NCBI GenBank assembly: GCA_002362105.1
Contig: DETD01000001.1
Location: 1 to 64,000 of the forward strand
Direction: 5' to 3'
DNA length: 64,000 nucleotides
Origin: Bacteroidales bacterium UBA3297
GTDB taxonomy: Bacteria; Bacteroidota; Bacteroidia; Bacteroidales; Paludibacteraceae
The notes below the pieces were generated by a model. The model did no database searches and was not told where the DNA came from. It saw only the letters and a list, made by a program, of their open reading frames with translations. Positions 55,023 through 63,364 of the stretch are shown here, in pieces. The position numbers and the translations under genes were made by a program. Position 1 is the stretch's first letter. The number at the start of each line of letters is the position of its first letter.

Positions 55023-55951
55023 TAACGATTTCTATAATCGTACCTTGCTACAACGAAGAAGAGGTCATCATACCATACTTTAAAGAAACGAGTAAGGTTC
55101 TTATAGGGATGGATGTAGAACAAGAGTCAGAATTCATATTTGTTGACGACGGTTCTAAAGACATGACCCTACAAACATTGAAAGAATTATCAGCAGAACA
55201 TCCAAACGTCCACTACATTAGTTTTTCAAGAAACTTTGGGAAAGAAGCTGCTATATATGCGGGATTAAGTAAAGCAAAAGGTAAATATGTGGCAATAATG
55301 GATGCAGACCTTCAAGATCCTCCAACATTATTACCACAAATGAAAGAAGCAATTGAGAATGAAGGTTTCGAGTGTGCGGCAACGAGAAGAGTAGACCGTA
55401 AAAACGAGCCTCCAATCCGTTCTTTTTTTGCCAGGCTATTTTACAAAATCATGGGAAAGGCTTCTGACATCGAAGTTGTTGACGGAGCTAGAGACTTCAG
55501 ACTAATGACTAGAAAATATGTTGACGCTGTTCTTTCCCTAAAAGAGAAAAATCGTTTTTCAAAAGGCATATTCCCATGGGTCGGCTTTAAGACAAAATGG
55601 TTCGAATATGAAAATATTGAACGAGTTGCAGGCACGACAAAATGGTCGTTTTGGAAATTATTTCTTTATTCGATAGATGGTATCATAGGTTTCTCAACAA
55701 AACCATTAGCATTTTCCGCAATCTCGGGAATCTTTTCAATGTTGCTATCTATAATAATCATCATAGCTCTTGTAATTAGGAAGATTCTATACACTGATTG
55801 TGCAATCGAAGGATGGGCAAGTACGATTTGCATAATGCTATTTATTGCAGGTATTCAATTATTTGCAACCGGCATAATAGGCATTTACCTATCAAAAATA
55901 TATACAGAAATCAAACAACGTCCTATTTACATCATCTCAGAAGAAAAATAA
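55019..55951 (+). CDS. Family 2 glycosyltransferase, GtrB/DPM1-like
   Basis: 310 residues. A GT-A domain carries SIIVPCYNEEE, FVDDGSKD and MDADLQDPP (the metal-binding DxD). Two C-terminal membrane helices (LAFSAISGIFSMLLSIIIIIALV and STICIMLFIAGIQLFATGIIGIYL) follow. This layout makes polyprenyl-phosphate-linked sugars. With GtrA it forms the supply side of a Gtr-like O-glycan modification system. The next gene starts 1 base after its stop. Confidence 0.93.
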   Translation: MITISIIVPCYNEEEVIIPYFKETSKVLIGMDVEQESEFIFVDDGSKDMTLQTLKELSAEHPNVHYISFSRNFGKEAAIYAGLSKAKGKYVAIMDADLQDPPTLLPQMKEAIENEGFECAATRRVDRKNEPPIRSFFARLFYKIMGKASDIEVVDGARDFRLMTRKYVDAVLSLKEKNRFSKGIFPWVGFKTKWFEYENIERVAGTTKWSFWKLFLYSIDGIIGFSTKPLAFSAISGIFSMLLSIIIIIALVIRKILYTDCAIEGWASTICIMLFIAGIQLFATGIIGIYLSKIYTEIKQRPIYIISEEK

Positions 55952-55952
55952 A

Positions 55953-58370
55953 ATGTTAGAATACTTAAAAAGCATCAAACTACACAACGCGTTATTCATC
56001 GCATTCACTGTATCAGTTGTCTGTGCCATATTTTCAGATTTAGGATTTAGCACAAAAAACACAGTTCTATTCATTAATTTTGGTACATGTTTTTTTATTC
56101 TATCAGGAATAACATACAGATTTAAGAATCTTTTTACCGAACACAAAACCTTTTCATCAGACGAAAAATTACATTTTTCGGGAATGATTTTTTTCACATT
56201 GTTGATTTTCTTTTTCTTTTCAGATAAAACGCAATGGGGAGATGACGTTATATTCAAAACTTACCTAGACAACAGTACATTACACCACTATTTAACGGAG
56301 AGATACAACATATGGTCATCTAGGATTCTTATAGAAACTGTTTTAATAAGTATAGTCAAAGCCAACACCTACCTTTGGAGAGTTATTACAACCATTCTAG
56401 TGACTGTAATCGTAGAATGCGTCATTTCATTATTTGTTTCTGAAAAGAACAGAAAATACAGTTTCATCGCCTACCTACTAGCTATTTTAACAATCCCGGT
56501 CATCACCCTTTGCGACGCAGGGTGGTTTGCAACAACGATAAATTATCTATGGCCTTTCGCAGCCTTTATGACGTTGATGATCACCGTAAAAAAGATGTTC
56601 TGTAATGAAAAGACCAACGGATTTGAGAATGCGCAAGCTATTGTATTAACGCTGTTTGCATCCAACGCAGAGCCAATAGTCCTTTCTATCGTATGTATTT
56701 TAGCTCTATTGTTTTTTTATAAAAAATACGAGACAAAAAAATCCATTAAAGAATTAGCGAAAGAAACCAATAAATTATATTTTATTATTCTTTGTGTATC
56801 TTTTATCGAACTTTTATTTACATTGCTTGCTCCTGGAAATGCAAACAGAGTAATATATGAAACAAGCAATTGGTACCCAGAATTCGCTAATTTCAACATC
56901 ATTGACAAAATAAAACTTGGTATTGTTTCCACAATGCCATTCTTTTATGCCAATAAAATCGCATTATCAAATGTCGGTTATCCAACAAACTTTATCATAT
57001 TAATACTTATGCTATTCACATGCATAAAATTGTGGGATACCAGAAACAAAAAGATATTGTGTCTACAAAGCCTAGGTATACTAATAGTCCTTTACAACCA
57101 GTTCTATATTGTTATGGACGGTTTTGGGAAACAATTAGACTCAAGTTGGTATATTCTTGCCAATTTCAAAATCGGGACAAAATCCGATATAGGTAGCGGA
57201 CTTTTATATTTAGAGATATTCATATATCTAGTAACATTCGTTTCTTTAATTATAGGAGTCTACAACGCACTCGGCAAAAAAAAGAACGCCTTATTGGCAT
57301 GTGTCATATTGCTAGCAGGAATCTGCACACGTCTCATCATGGGATTTTCCCCTACCGTATATGCAAGTGGAGTTCGTACATTCCTACTATCAGAGATATC
57401 ATTCTTGATTGTTGCAATTATGGTAATAAACGAACTTATTAGCGATGAAAGAAGGAAAAATTTAACATTAGCCACATTCGCAGCCTCTATGCTATACATT
57501 TTCCTTTTAAGTCCGAAATCAACAATCGGAACAGAATCGGAGAATAAAATAGAGTTGGTCTCATTTGAGGATTTGAACAAACTACCCATCCATGAGAATA
57601 ACAATGCTAGAAATGCATTTAGAATCGACGCTAACAACAACTCGTTACAACCTGAGAATGAAGACGTATTAGATTTCGACCCTGAAAAAGGAATATGCCT
57701 TACAGGCTGGGCATTCGACATAGAGGACAGAAAAGCGCTAAGCGATATCTTTATTGTAATAGGCAACAAATGTATAAAGGCAACCTACGGAAGTAAGAGA
57801 GAAGACGTAGCAAAAGCCTTCCAAGTTGATGAAAACGTGGGGTTCTCTATTAACATACCAAGAGAACTAATTCTAGATAACAAAAAGAAAATATATGAAA
57901 TATCATTCTTCGTAGTTAACTCGTCAAACGAATTCAAATACAATTCTATTCCATTCAAAATCAGATATCCACAAACAGAAGAAAGGAAACTGAGCGGCAA
58001 TAATTTGGAGTCTGGTTTTCACATTGAAGCGTGTAACAACATTCCTCAGAAAGAAGGGGTTTTTAATTTAATACTTGACAAAAAAAGCGGTATCAACATT
58101 GGAGGCTGGGCAATAGACTATGCAAAAAAGGAAAGACTAGGCGGAATCCAAGCAATTATTGGAGACACTACAATAAACGCCTCTTATGGAGTTGAAAGAA
58201 AAGACGTTGCAGATTTTTTCAAGATGGAAGACAAACAATTAGGTTTTTATCTGCAAATACCAATAGACGTTTTCAACAAAAGACAGAATACTTCCAAAAT
58301 CGAATTTATTCTCTTATCAAAAAAACTAGACTATAAATACGAGCCTATTGTATACACAATAACAAAATAG
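55953..58370 (+). CDS. Large polytopic membrane protein with two C-terminal GWA-D repeats (Gtr-like acceptor transferase candidate)
   Basis: 805 residues. About 12 membrane helices fill residues 1-520. A first loop with GDDVIFKTYLDN near residue 90 resembles the acidic catalytic loop of GT-C enzymes (DUF6056/GtrII-like), so it is the likely transferase of this trio. The C-terminal about 270 residues are extracytoplasmic and hold two copies of a roughly 100-residue unit: GWAFDIEDRK...YGSKREDVAKAF...GFSINIP and GWAIDYAKKE...YGVERKDVADFF...GFYLQIP. Such GWA-D units are seen in other glycan-related proteins. The trio is tightly coupled and AT-rich. The function is inferred from context. Confidence 0.72.
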   Translation: MLEYLKSIKLHNALFIAFTVSVVCAIFSDLGFSTKNTVLFINFGTCFFILSGITYRFKNLFTEHKTFSSDEKLHFSGMIFFTLLIFFFFSDKTQWGDDVIFKTYLDNSTLHHYLTERYNIWSSRILIETVLISIVKANTYLWRVITTILVTVIVECVISLFVSEKNRKYSFIAYLLAILTIPVITLCDAGWFATTINYLWPFAAFMTLMITVKKMFCNEKTNGFENAQAIVLTLFASNAEPIVLSIVCILALLFFYKKYETKKSIKELAKETNKLYFIILCVSFIELLFTLLAPGNANRVIYETSNWYPEFANFNIIDKIKLGIVSTMPFFYANKIALSNVGYPTNFIILILMLFTCIKLWDTRNKKILCLQSLGILIVLYNQFYIVMDGFGKQLDSSWYILANFKIGTKSDIGSGLLYLEIFIYLVTFVSLIIGVYNALGKKKNALLACVILLAGICTRLIMGFSPTVYASGVRTFLLSEISFLIVAIMVINELISDERRKNLTLATFAASMLYIFLLSPKSTIGTESENKIELVSFEDLNKLPIHENNNARNAFRIDANNNSLQPENEDVLDFDPEKGICLTGWAFDIEDRKALSDIFIVIGNKCIKATYGSKREDVAKAFQVDENVGFSINIPRELILDNKKKIYEISFFVVNSSNEFKYNSIPFKIRYPQTEERKLSGNNLESGFHIEACNNIPQKEGVFNLILDKKSGINIGGWAIDYAKKERLGGIQAIIGDTTINASYGVERKDVADFFKMEDKQLGFYLQIPIDVFNKRQNTSKIEFILLSKKLDYKYEPIVYTITK

Positions 58371-58415
58371 GCAACTCATTATTATTCATTATTTTACAAC
58401 AAAGCAACTAATATA

Positions 58416-58447
58416 TTTACGTTTTTTTTCACAAAAACGTAAATTTG
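58416..58447 (+). promoter_or_regulatory. Inverted repeat overlapping a -7 promoter motif
   Basis: A perfect 11-bp inverted repeat TTTACGTTTTT / AAAAACGTAAA (58416-58426 with 58433-58443) runs into the -7 motif TAAATTTG (58440-58447), 48 bases before the next ATG. It may be an operator or a weak terminator of the upstream trio. Confidence 0.5.
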
Positions 58448-58495
58448 GCACGGGTATTGAATATCAATTAGAAACAAACGACAAAATTAACGATT

Positions 58496-59314
58496 ATGAA
58501 AGTACTACATATTTTAACTAGCTTAGCAACCGCTGCGTTGCTATTTGCAGTAGCACCAGAAGCAAGTGCACAACGTGGCGCAATGCAAAGGACGCATACA
58601 CAAGGCGGCCACGACTCTCGCGGCTCACACTCTGCTCCAAGCAACAATGGAGGTGGGAACCGTATGAGCGCAGCACCAAGCAATAATGGAGGTGGGAACC
58701 ACCATGCGGCGCCAGCTCCAAGACACAACAGCCGTCCATCATCGGCTAACGGTCGTCCAATGGGTCACGGAGGCAATCCAGTCCGCAATGCGAAAGGTGG
58801 TCACGCCTATGGAGCACCTCACCACGCAGCACCAGCACCTCATCATGGTCCAGCTCCAAGACACCACCACGCACCTGCGCCAGCGCCAAGACATCACCAT
58901 GCACCTGCGCCAAGACACTACGCAGGGCCTGCACATCCACACCATCCAGGTCCAAGATATGTTCCACGCCCACGCCACCACGGTCCAGCACCAGTCTACC
59001 ACAGACACATCGACCGCCGCGCACGTGTATTCTACATCGACGAGGTTCCATATTACTCATGGGGAGGCGTCTACTATCGCTACATACCATCTTACGGATA
59101 TGAAGAGATCTTGATGCCACAAGATGTAGTAGTAACAGAACTTCCATACGGAGCAACAGTCACCTACATCAACAACATTGGCTATTACGAGGCAGACGGC
59201 ATGTGGTTCCAACCAGTTGACGGAGGATACTTGCTCGTAGAGCGTCCGGTAGCCCGTGTAACGGTAGCTGTTCCTCGTCCAACCGTAAGTTTCCATGCAT
59301 CTTTCGGATTCTAA
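58496..59314 (+). CDS. Secreted His/Pro/Ala-rich protein with C-terminal DUF6515 domain
   Basis: 272 residues. A signal peptide (TAALLFAVAPEASA) is followed by a low-complexity region (about 30-170). That region has a twofold APSNNGGGN repeat and many PAPRHHHA-like units with over 30 His residues. The C-terminal ordered domain (about 180-272) has RARVFYIDEVPYYSWGGVYYR, LPYGATVTYINNIGYYEADGMWFQ and ends FHASFGF. The ordered part matches the DUF6515 family, which has no known function. The His-rich part could bind zinc, nickel or copper, which is an inference from composition. A paralogue lacking the His-rich region follows. Confidence 0.85.
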   Translation: MKVLHILTSLATAALLFAVAPEASAQRGAMQRTHTQGGHDSRGSHSAPSNNGGGNRMSAAPSNNGGGNHHAAPAPRHNSRPSSANGRPMGHGGNPVRNAKGGHAYGAPHHAAPAPHHGPAPRHHHAPAPAPRHHHAPAPRHYAGPAHPHHPGPRYVPRPRHHGPAPVYHRHIDRRARVFYIDEVPYYSWGGVYYRYIPSYGYEEILMPQDVVVTELPYGATVTYINNIGYYEADGMWFQPVDGGYLLVERPVARVTVAVPRPTVSFHASFGF

Positions 59315-59375
59315 CAAGAAGAATAACAAAAACAAGTTCCTTACAGAGCATGTTTTTTCTTCCATTCGTTTCTAT

Positions 59376-59834
59376 ATGAACAAACAAGCCATTTTAATAG
59401 CAGCACTTCTGTTTCTTCCAGCCAGCTTCCATTGTGCATCGGCCACCTCGAACGGGAAGAGGACCGTTAGAACAGAGGCCCGTTTTGCGCCCCAAGTAAA
59501 AAAGACCGGCCATGCCTATCGACAGACAATAGACAGCAGGGCTCGCACATTCTACATAGACGGGATTGCCTATTACTGCAACGATGGCGTATACTACCGC
59601 CATGTGCAAGGTAAGGGATACGAGGAAATACAAATGCCCGAAAATGTGGTTGTCCAAGACCTTCCTTACGGAGCTAGACGGACCTATGTAAATGGTTATA
59701 GTTACTATAATGCCGATGGCATGTGGTTCCAGCCCATCACCAACGGATTCTTAATCGTAGGCCAACCCCGCACCGCGAATGCCGCCTACAACCCAACTCC
59801 AGCAAAGACTTACAAAGCCACATTTGGCTATTAA
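59376..59834 (+). CDS. Secreted DUF6515-family protein, short paralogue
   Basis: 152 residues from ATG 59376, which begins a good signal peptide (MNKQAILIAALLFLPASFHC); a longer frame from 59295 would overlap the previous gene and bury the signal. The mature part repeats the neighbour's domain: RARTFYIDGIAYYCNDGVYYR, LPYGARRTYVNGYSYYNADGMWFQ, ending YKATFGY. It has no His-rich region. A tandem duplication with loss or gain of the low-complexity part is the simplest history. Confidence 0.85.
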   Translation: MNKQAILIAALLFLPASFHCASATSNGKRTVRTEARFAPQVKKTGHAYRQTIDSRARTFYIDGIAYYCNDGVYYRHVQGKGYEEIQMPENVVVQDLPYGARRTYVNGYSYYNADGMWFQPITNGFLIVGQPRTANAAYNPTPAKTYKATFGY

Positions 59835-59845
59835 GGACAAAAACA

Positions 59846-59878
59846 AAAGAGGGTATATCAAAATGATATGCCCTCTTT
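59846..59878. terminator. Terminator between the DUF6515 pair and the convergent acyltransferase
   Basis: A 15-base stem (59846-59860 with 59864-59878) with one G-T pair, loop AAA, T-rich 3' side. It is 11 bases after the stop. Confidence 0.8.
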
Positions 59879-59964
59879 CATTATACAAGAATTATCCCAA
59901 AAGGTATATATACGTTACTTTGGCACACTCTCTCAACTTTATATCTTGATTACATCTTTCTGTT

Positions 59965-60975
59965 TTATCCAAAAAGAAAAGACAACTTCGTTTTATTGAG
60001 CAATGCAGAAATTAACCAAGTTAAGCAAAGAACAACAACAAACAATAGAAAAGGAGCAATGAACAAATAATTGTTCATAAAATCTGTAATCCACCCTCGC
60101 TCAAGAACAAAAAGAATTAGAATAAGATGCAACAGATAAATTCCCATGCTATTCTTATTCAACGACATCACCCAATTATTACGAGCGAGTTTATTTACGC
60201 TAGAAACATTCTTAAACAAGAAAAGCAACAATACCGATATAAAGAAGCCACACAAACGAGCAAGCATATCAGAGTGGTATCGGAAAGTACTATCTGTAAG
60301 AAAGAATAAGGCAACTAAAGCGAATGCCAATGCACCTGCGACAACACTCTTAGCGACTTTTTTCTCTACAAAAATATCCACATCATGATTTACGATTACA
60401 ACACCTAAAAAGAAATATGGGAAGTAAGCCAAAAAAGACTCTATACATAAAAAATCTGTCAACAAATTGAAATAAAGGAAGAAATAAAGTAGAGAAAAAG
60501 AAAAAAAGCACACAATCAAATTCACAATAAGGGGAAGTTTGCTCCACAATTTCTCGGAGAGAGCGATGGTTACGAAGCACCAAAACAACATCAACAGATA
60601 CCACAAATGATCGATGCCCCTAAAAATATCTGAAAAAGTTCCTCTATCAGGCATTAACAACAATATGACAGAGAACCAAATACCATAAGGCAGTATTAAA
60701 CGTTTTGCTTTCTTTTTCAAAAATTCAAATTTATCTTCATATCTTCCACACTTCAACCTTAAAAACGCATACAGATAACCAGAAATAAGAGTGAAAGCAG
60801 GCATATCAATAGTATGCAGGTATTTTGATAAATGCAGATAAGACTGATTAAACCCAACACCTAGTCCCCAGTGTTTAGGATCCAATTCACAAAAAGAGTA
60901 AGCGCAAAAGCAATGGTAAACTACGACCATAAGCATTGCCATTACGCGTAAAACGATAATTTCTTGTTTTTGCAT
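59965..60975 (-). CDS. Acyltransferase-3 family membrane protein
   Basis: A 336-residue polytopic protein starting QEIIVLRVMAMLMVVVYHC, the Arg/His-bearing first helix of the family. It has about ten membrane helices, with IDMPAFTLISGYLYA and NSMGIYLLHLILILFV as further landmarks. It probably O-acetylates an extracytoplasmic glycan. It is only loosely similar to the protein at 49674-50738, shares no operon with other glycan genes and is convergent with the DUF6515 pair. The DNA is AT-rich. The nearest alternative start is not supported. Confidence 0.88.
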   Translation of the reverse strand: MQKQEIIVLRVMAMLMVVVYHCFCAYSFCELDPKHWGLGVGFNQSYLHLSKYLHTIDMPAFTLISGYLYAFLRLKCGRYEDKFEFLKKKAKRLILPYGIWFSVILLLMPDRGTFSDIFRGIDHLWYLLMLFWCFVTIALSEKLWSKLPLIVNLIVCFFSFSLLYFFLYFNLLTDFLCIESFLAYFPYFFLGVVIVNHDVDIFVEKKVAKSVVAGALAFALVALFFLTDSTFRYHSDMLARLCGFFISVLLLFLFKNVSSVNKLARNNWVMSLNKNSMGIYLLHLILILFVLERGWITDFMNNYLFIAPFLLFVVVLCLTWLISALLNKTKLSFLFG

Positions 60976-61078
60976 AATTAAAAATTAAACACACGAAATT
61001 ATAAAGAAAAATCAACATTCTTGATAAATAGAAGGAGCAATAAAGCAGAAAACAGACACACATGACCATTTTTATAAC

Positions 61079-61086
61079 TATCTTTG
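61079..61086 (+). promoter_or_regulatory. -7 promoter motif for proA
   Basis: TATCTTTG (TAnnTTTG), 17 bases before the proA ATG, implying a short leader. Confidence 0.5.
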
Positions 61087-61103
61087 CTTAAAAAGGAAAT
61101 ACT

Positions 61104-62348
61104 ATGGATTTAACAAAGGTTTTTCAACAAGTAAAAGCAGCATCGCGCTCGCTTACCCTCATCAGTAAAGAGAAGACAAACGAAGTGCTTGTAGCATTAG
61201 CAAGTGAAGTAGAAGCTAAATCTGCAGACATTCTTGCTGCCAATGCAAAAGACTTGGCAAAGAAAGACCCGAAAGATCCGACCTACGACCGCCTGAAGTT
61301 GACCGAAGAACGTCTTAAAGGCATTGCCGACGGCATTCGCGATGTAGCAAAACTACCATCTCCAATAGGGCGCACCATAGACGAAAGAGTTCGTCCGAAC
61401 GGTCTTAAAATAAAACGAATCAGCGTGCCATTTGGCGTAATAGGCATCATCTACGAAGCACGTCCAAACGTCAGTCTCGACGTATTCTCACTATGTTTCA
61501 AATCGGGCAATGCCTGCGTCCTTAAAGGAGGAACCGACGCCCATGAATCAAACAGCGCCATTGTAAACGTAATTCACGATGTTTTAAAGAAACAGGGAGT
61601 AAACGAGGACATTGTCGCACTTCTGCCCGCTGGCCGTGAATCGACAGGAGAGATGCTTAACGCACGAGGCTACATCGACGTAATCATACCACGAGGAAGC
61701 GCAGGACTCATCCGTTTTGTCAACGAAAACGCAAAGGTTCCCGTCATAGAGACAGGAGCAGGAACCTGCCACACCTATTTCGACGAAAAGGGTGATGTAG
61801 AGAAAGGGAAAAACATTGTATTCAACTCAAAGACCCGCCGTCCGAGCGTATGCAACACACTCGACACCATCATCATCCACAGCAAACGCTTAGCAGACCT
61901 CCCTGCTATTTGCGAGCCTTGCGCGTCAAAGAACGTGATTATCTATGCAGACGAAGCGTCGTTCAAAGTTTTGGAAGGCAACTACCCTGCCAATTTGCTG
62001 GAGCACGCTGGCGCAGACGATTTCGGGAAAGAGTGGCTTGACTACAAGATGTCTGTCAAAACCGTGAACAGTATTGACGAAGCACTCGAGCACATCCAGA
62101 CCTACGGGACAGGGCACAGCGAAGCTATTGTTTCGGAAGACCAGGCCGCATGCGACAAGTTCGTACAAATGGTAGACGCCGCATGTGTATACACCAACGC
62201 GCCAACCTCGTTCAGCGATGGTGGAGAATTCGGCCTAGGTGCAGAAATAGGTATTTCTACTCAGAAAATGCACGCCCGTGGTCCAATGGGCTTGGAAGAA
62301 CTAAACACCTACAAGTGGGTGATAGCAGGAAACGGTCAAGTTAGATAA
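61104..62348 (+). CDS. proA: Glutamate-5-semialdehyde dehydrogenase (gamma-glutamyl phosphate reductase)
   Basis: A 414-residue aldehyde dehydrogenase-superfamily enzyme that reduces gamma-glutamyl phosphate to glutamate semialdehyde for proline. The catalytic Cys222 is in ETGAGTCHTYFD. Family blocks GVIGIIYEARPNVSLD, KGGTDAHESN and FGLGAEIGISTQKMHARGPMGLEEL are present. The usual partner proB is not in the window. The downstream carbamoyltransferase lies 31 bases on, a pairing of proline and arginine genes seen in Bacteroidales. Confidence 0.97.
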   Translation: MDLTKVFQQVKAASRSLTLISKEKTNEVLVALASEVEAKSADILAANAKDLAKKDPKDPTYDRLKLTEERLKGIADGIRDVAKLPSPIGRTIDERVRPNGLKIKRISVPFGVIGIIYEARPNVSLDVFSLCFKSGNACVLKGGTDAHESNSAIVNVIHDVLKKQGVNEDIVALLPAGRESTGEMLNARGYIDVIIPRGSAGLIRFVNENAKVPVIETGAGTCHTYFDEKGDVEKGKNIVFNSKTRRPSVCNTLDTIIIHSKRLADLPAICEPCASKNVIIYADEASFKVLEGNYPANLLEHAGADDFGKEWLDYKMSVKTVNSIDEALEHIQTYGTGHSEAIVSEDQAACDKFVQMVDAACVYTNAPTSFSDGGEFGLGAEIGISTQKMHARGPMGLEELNTYKWVIAGNGQVR

Positions 62349-62379
62349 AACCAAAAGACAAAACAAATCATAAAAGAAA

Positions 62380-63336
62380 ATGAGATATTATACTGGCGTA
62401 AAAGACCTCGGCAACCTACAGGAAGCCGTAAAGGAAGCACTTGAAATAAAGAAGAACCGTTTTGCCTACAAGCATCTCGGAGAGAACAAGACGCTTTTGA
62501 TGGTATTCTTCAACAACAGCCTCCGTACCCGTCTTTCAACACAGAAAGCAGGAATGAACCTGGGTATGAACACCATTGTGCTTGATGTTAACCAGGGAGC
62601 ATGGAAACTCGAGACAGAACGCGGGGTGATAATGGACGGCGACAAGAGCGAACACTTGCTCGAAGCTATTCCTGTAATGAGCCAGTTCTGCGATGTGATT
62701 GGTATCCGTTCATTTGCAACATTTGAGAACAAGCAGAACGACTACGAAGAGACCATCGTAAACCAGTTCATCAAATACTCGGGAAAACCTGTTTTCAGTA
62801 TGGAAACCGCAACTTGCCATCCACTTCAGGCATTTGCTGACCTCATCACCATCGAAGAATACAAAAAGGTAAAACGTCCGAAAGTCGTTTTAACGTGGGC
62901 CCCCCACTGCCGTGCATTACCACAAGCAGTGCCAAACTCGTTCGCCGACTTTATGAACGAGGCAGATGTAGACTTCGTCATCACCCATCCTGAAGGTTAC
63001 GAGTTGTGCGAAAAATTCGTGCGAAACGCCAAAGTGACTTATAACCAAGACGAAGCGCTGGCCGGCGCCGACTTTGTATACGCAAAGAACTGGAGCGCAT
63101 ACAGAGATCCGAACTACGGCAAAATCATCAGCAAAGACCCTTCATGGACCATCACAACCGAAAAGATGGCACTAACAAACAATGGTTACTTCATGCACTG
63201 TTTGCCTGTACGCCGTGGCTTGATTGTTACCGACGATGTGATAGAAGGTCCTAACAGCCTGGTTATACCAGAAGCAGGAAACCGCGAAATATCGGCACAA
63301 ACCGTCATCAAGCGAATTCTTGAAGACTTACAATAA
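62380..63336 (+). CDS. argF': N-succinylornithine (or N-acetylornithine) carbamoyltransferase
   Basis: A 318-residue carbamoyltransferase of the Bacteroides type that makes arginine through acylated ornithine. The carbamoyl-phosphate loop reads FFNNSLRTRLS, the HPLQA motif is ATCHPLQAF, and the end motif HCLPVRRG is present. Glu142 aligns with the Glu142 known in B. fragilis enzyme. Position 90, proline in that enzyme and linked to preference for succinylornithine, is serine here (DGDKSEH). This is read by counting residues against a remembered sequence. Acyl preference therefore needs testing. Confidence 0.88.
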   Translation: MRYYTGVKDLGNLQEAVKEALEIKKNRFAYKHLGENKTLLMVFFNNSLRTRLSTQKAGMNLGMNTIVLDVNQGAWKLETERGVIMDGDKSEHLLEAIPVMSQFCDVIGIRSFATFENKQNDYEETIVNQFIKYSGKPVFSMETATCHPLQAFADLITIEEYKKVKRPKVVLTWAPHCRALPQAVPNSFADFMNEADVDFVITHPEGYELCEKFVRNAKVTYNQDEALAGADFVYAKNWSAYRDPNYGKIISKDPSWTITTEKMALTNNGYFMHCLPVRRGLIVTDDVIEGPNSLVIPEAGNREISAQTVIKRILEDLQ

Positions 63337-63364
63337 ATAAACTCAAAACTATTAACTAACAAAA

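Noticed and set aside
58560..59000. Repeats in the His-rich gene considered as a CRISPR-like or tandem array
   Set aside because: Repeats are short, in coding phase and encode a low-complexity protein segment; no unique spacers of constant length.
58686..59156. Long alternative frames within the His-rich gene, rich in Met/Gln/Thr or Trp/Val
   Set aside because: Produced by the repetitive CACCATGC-like codons of the His/Pro-rich region in other frames.
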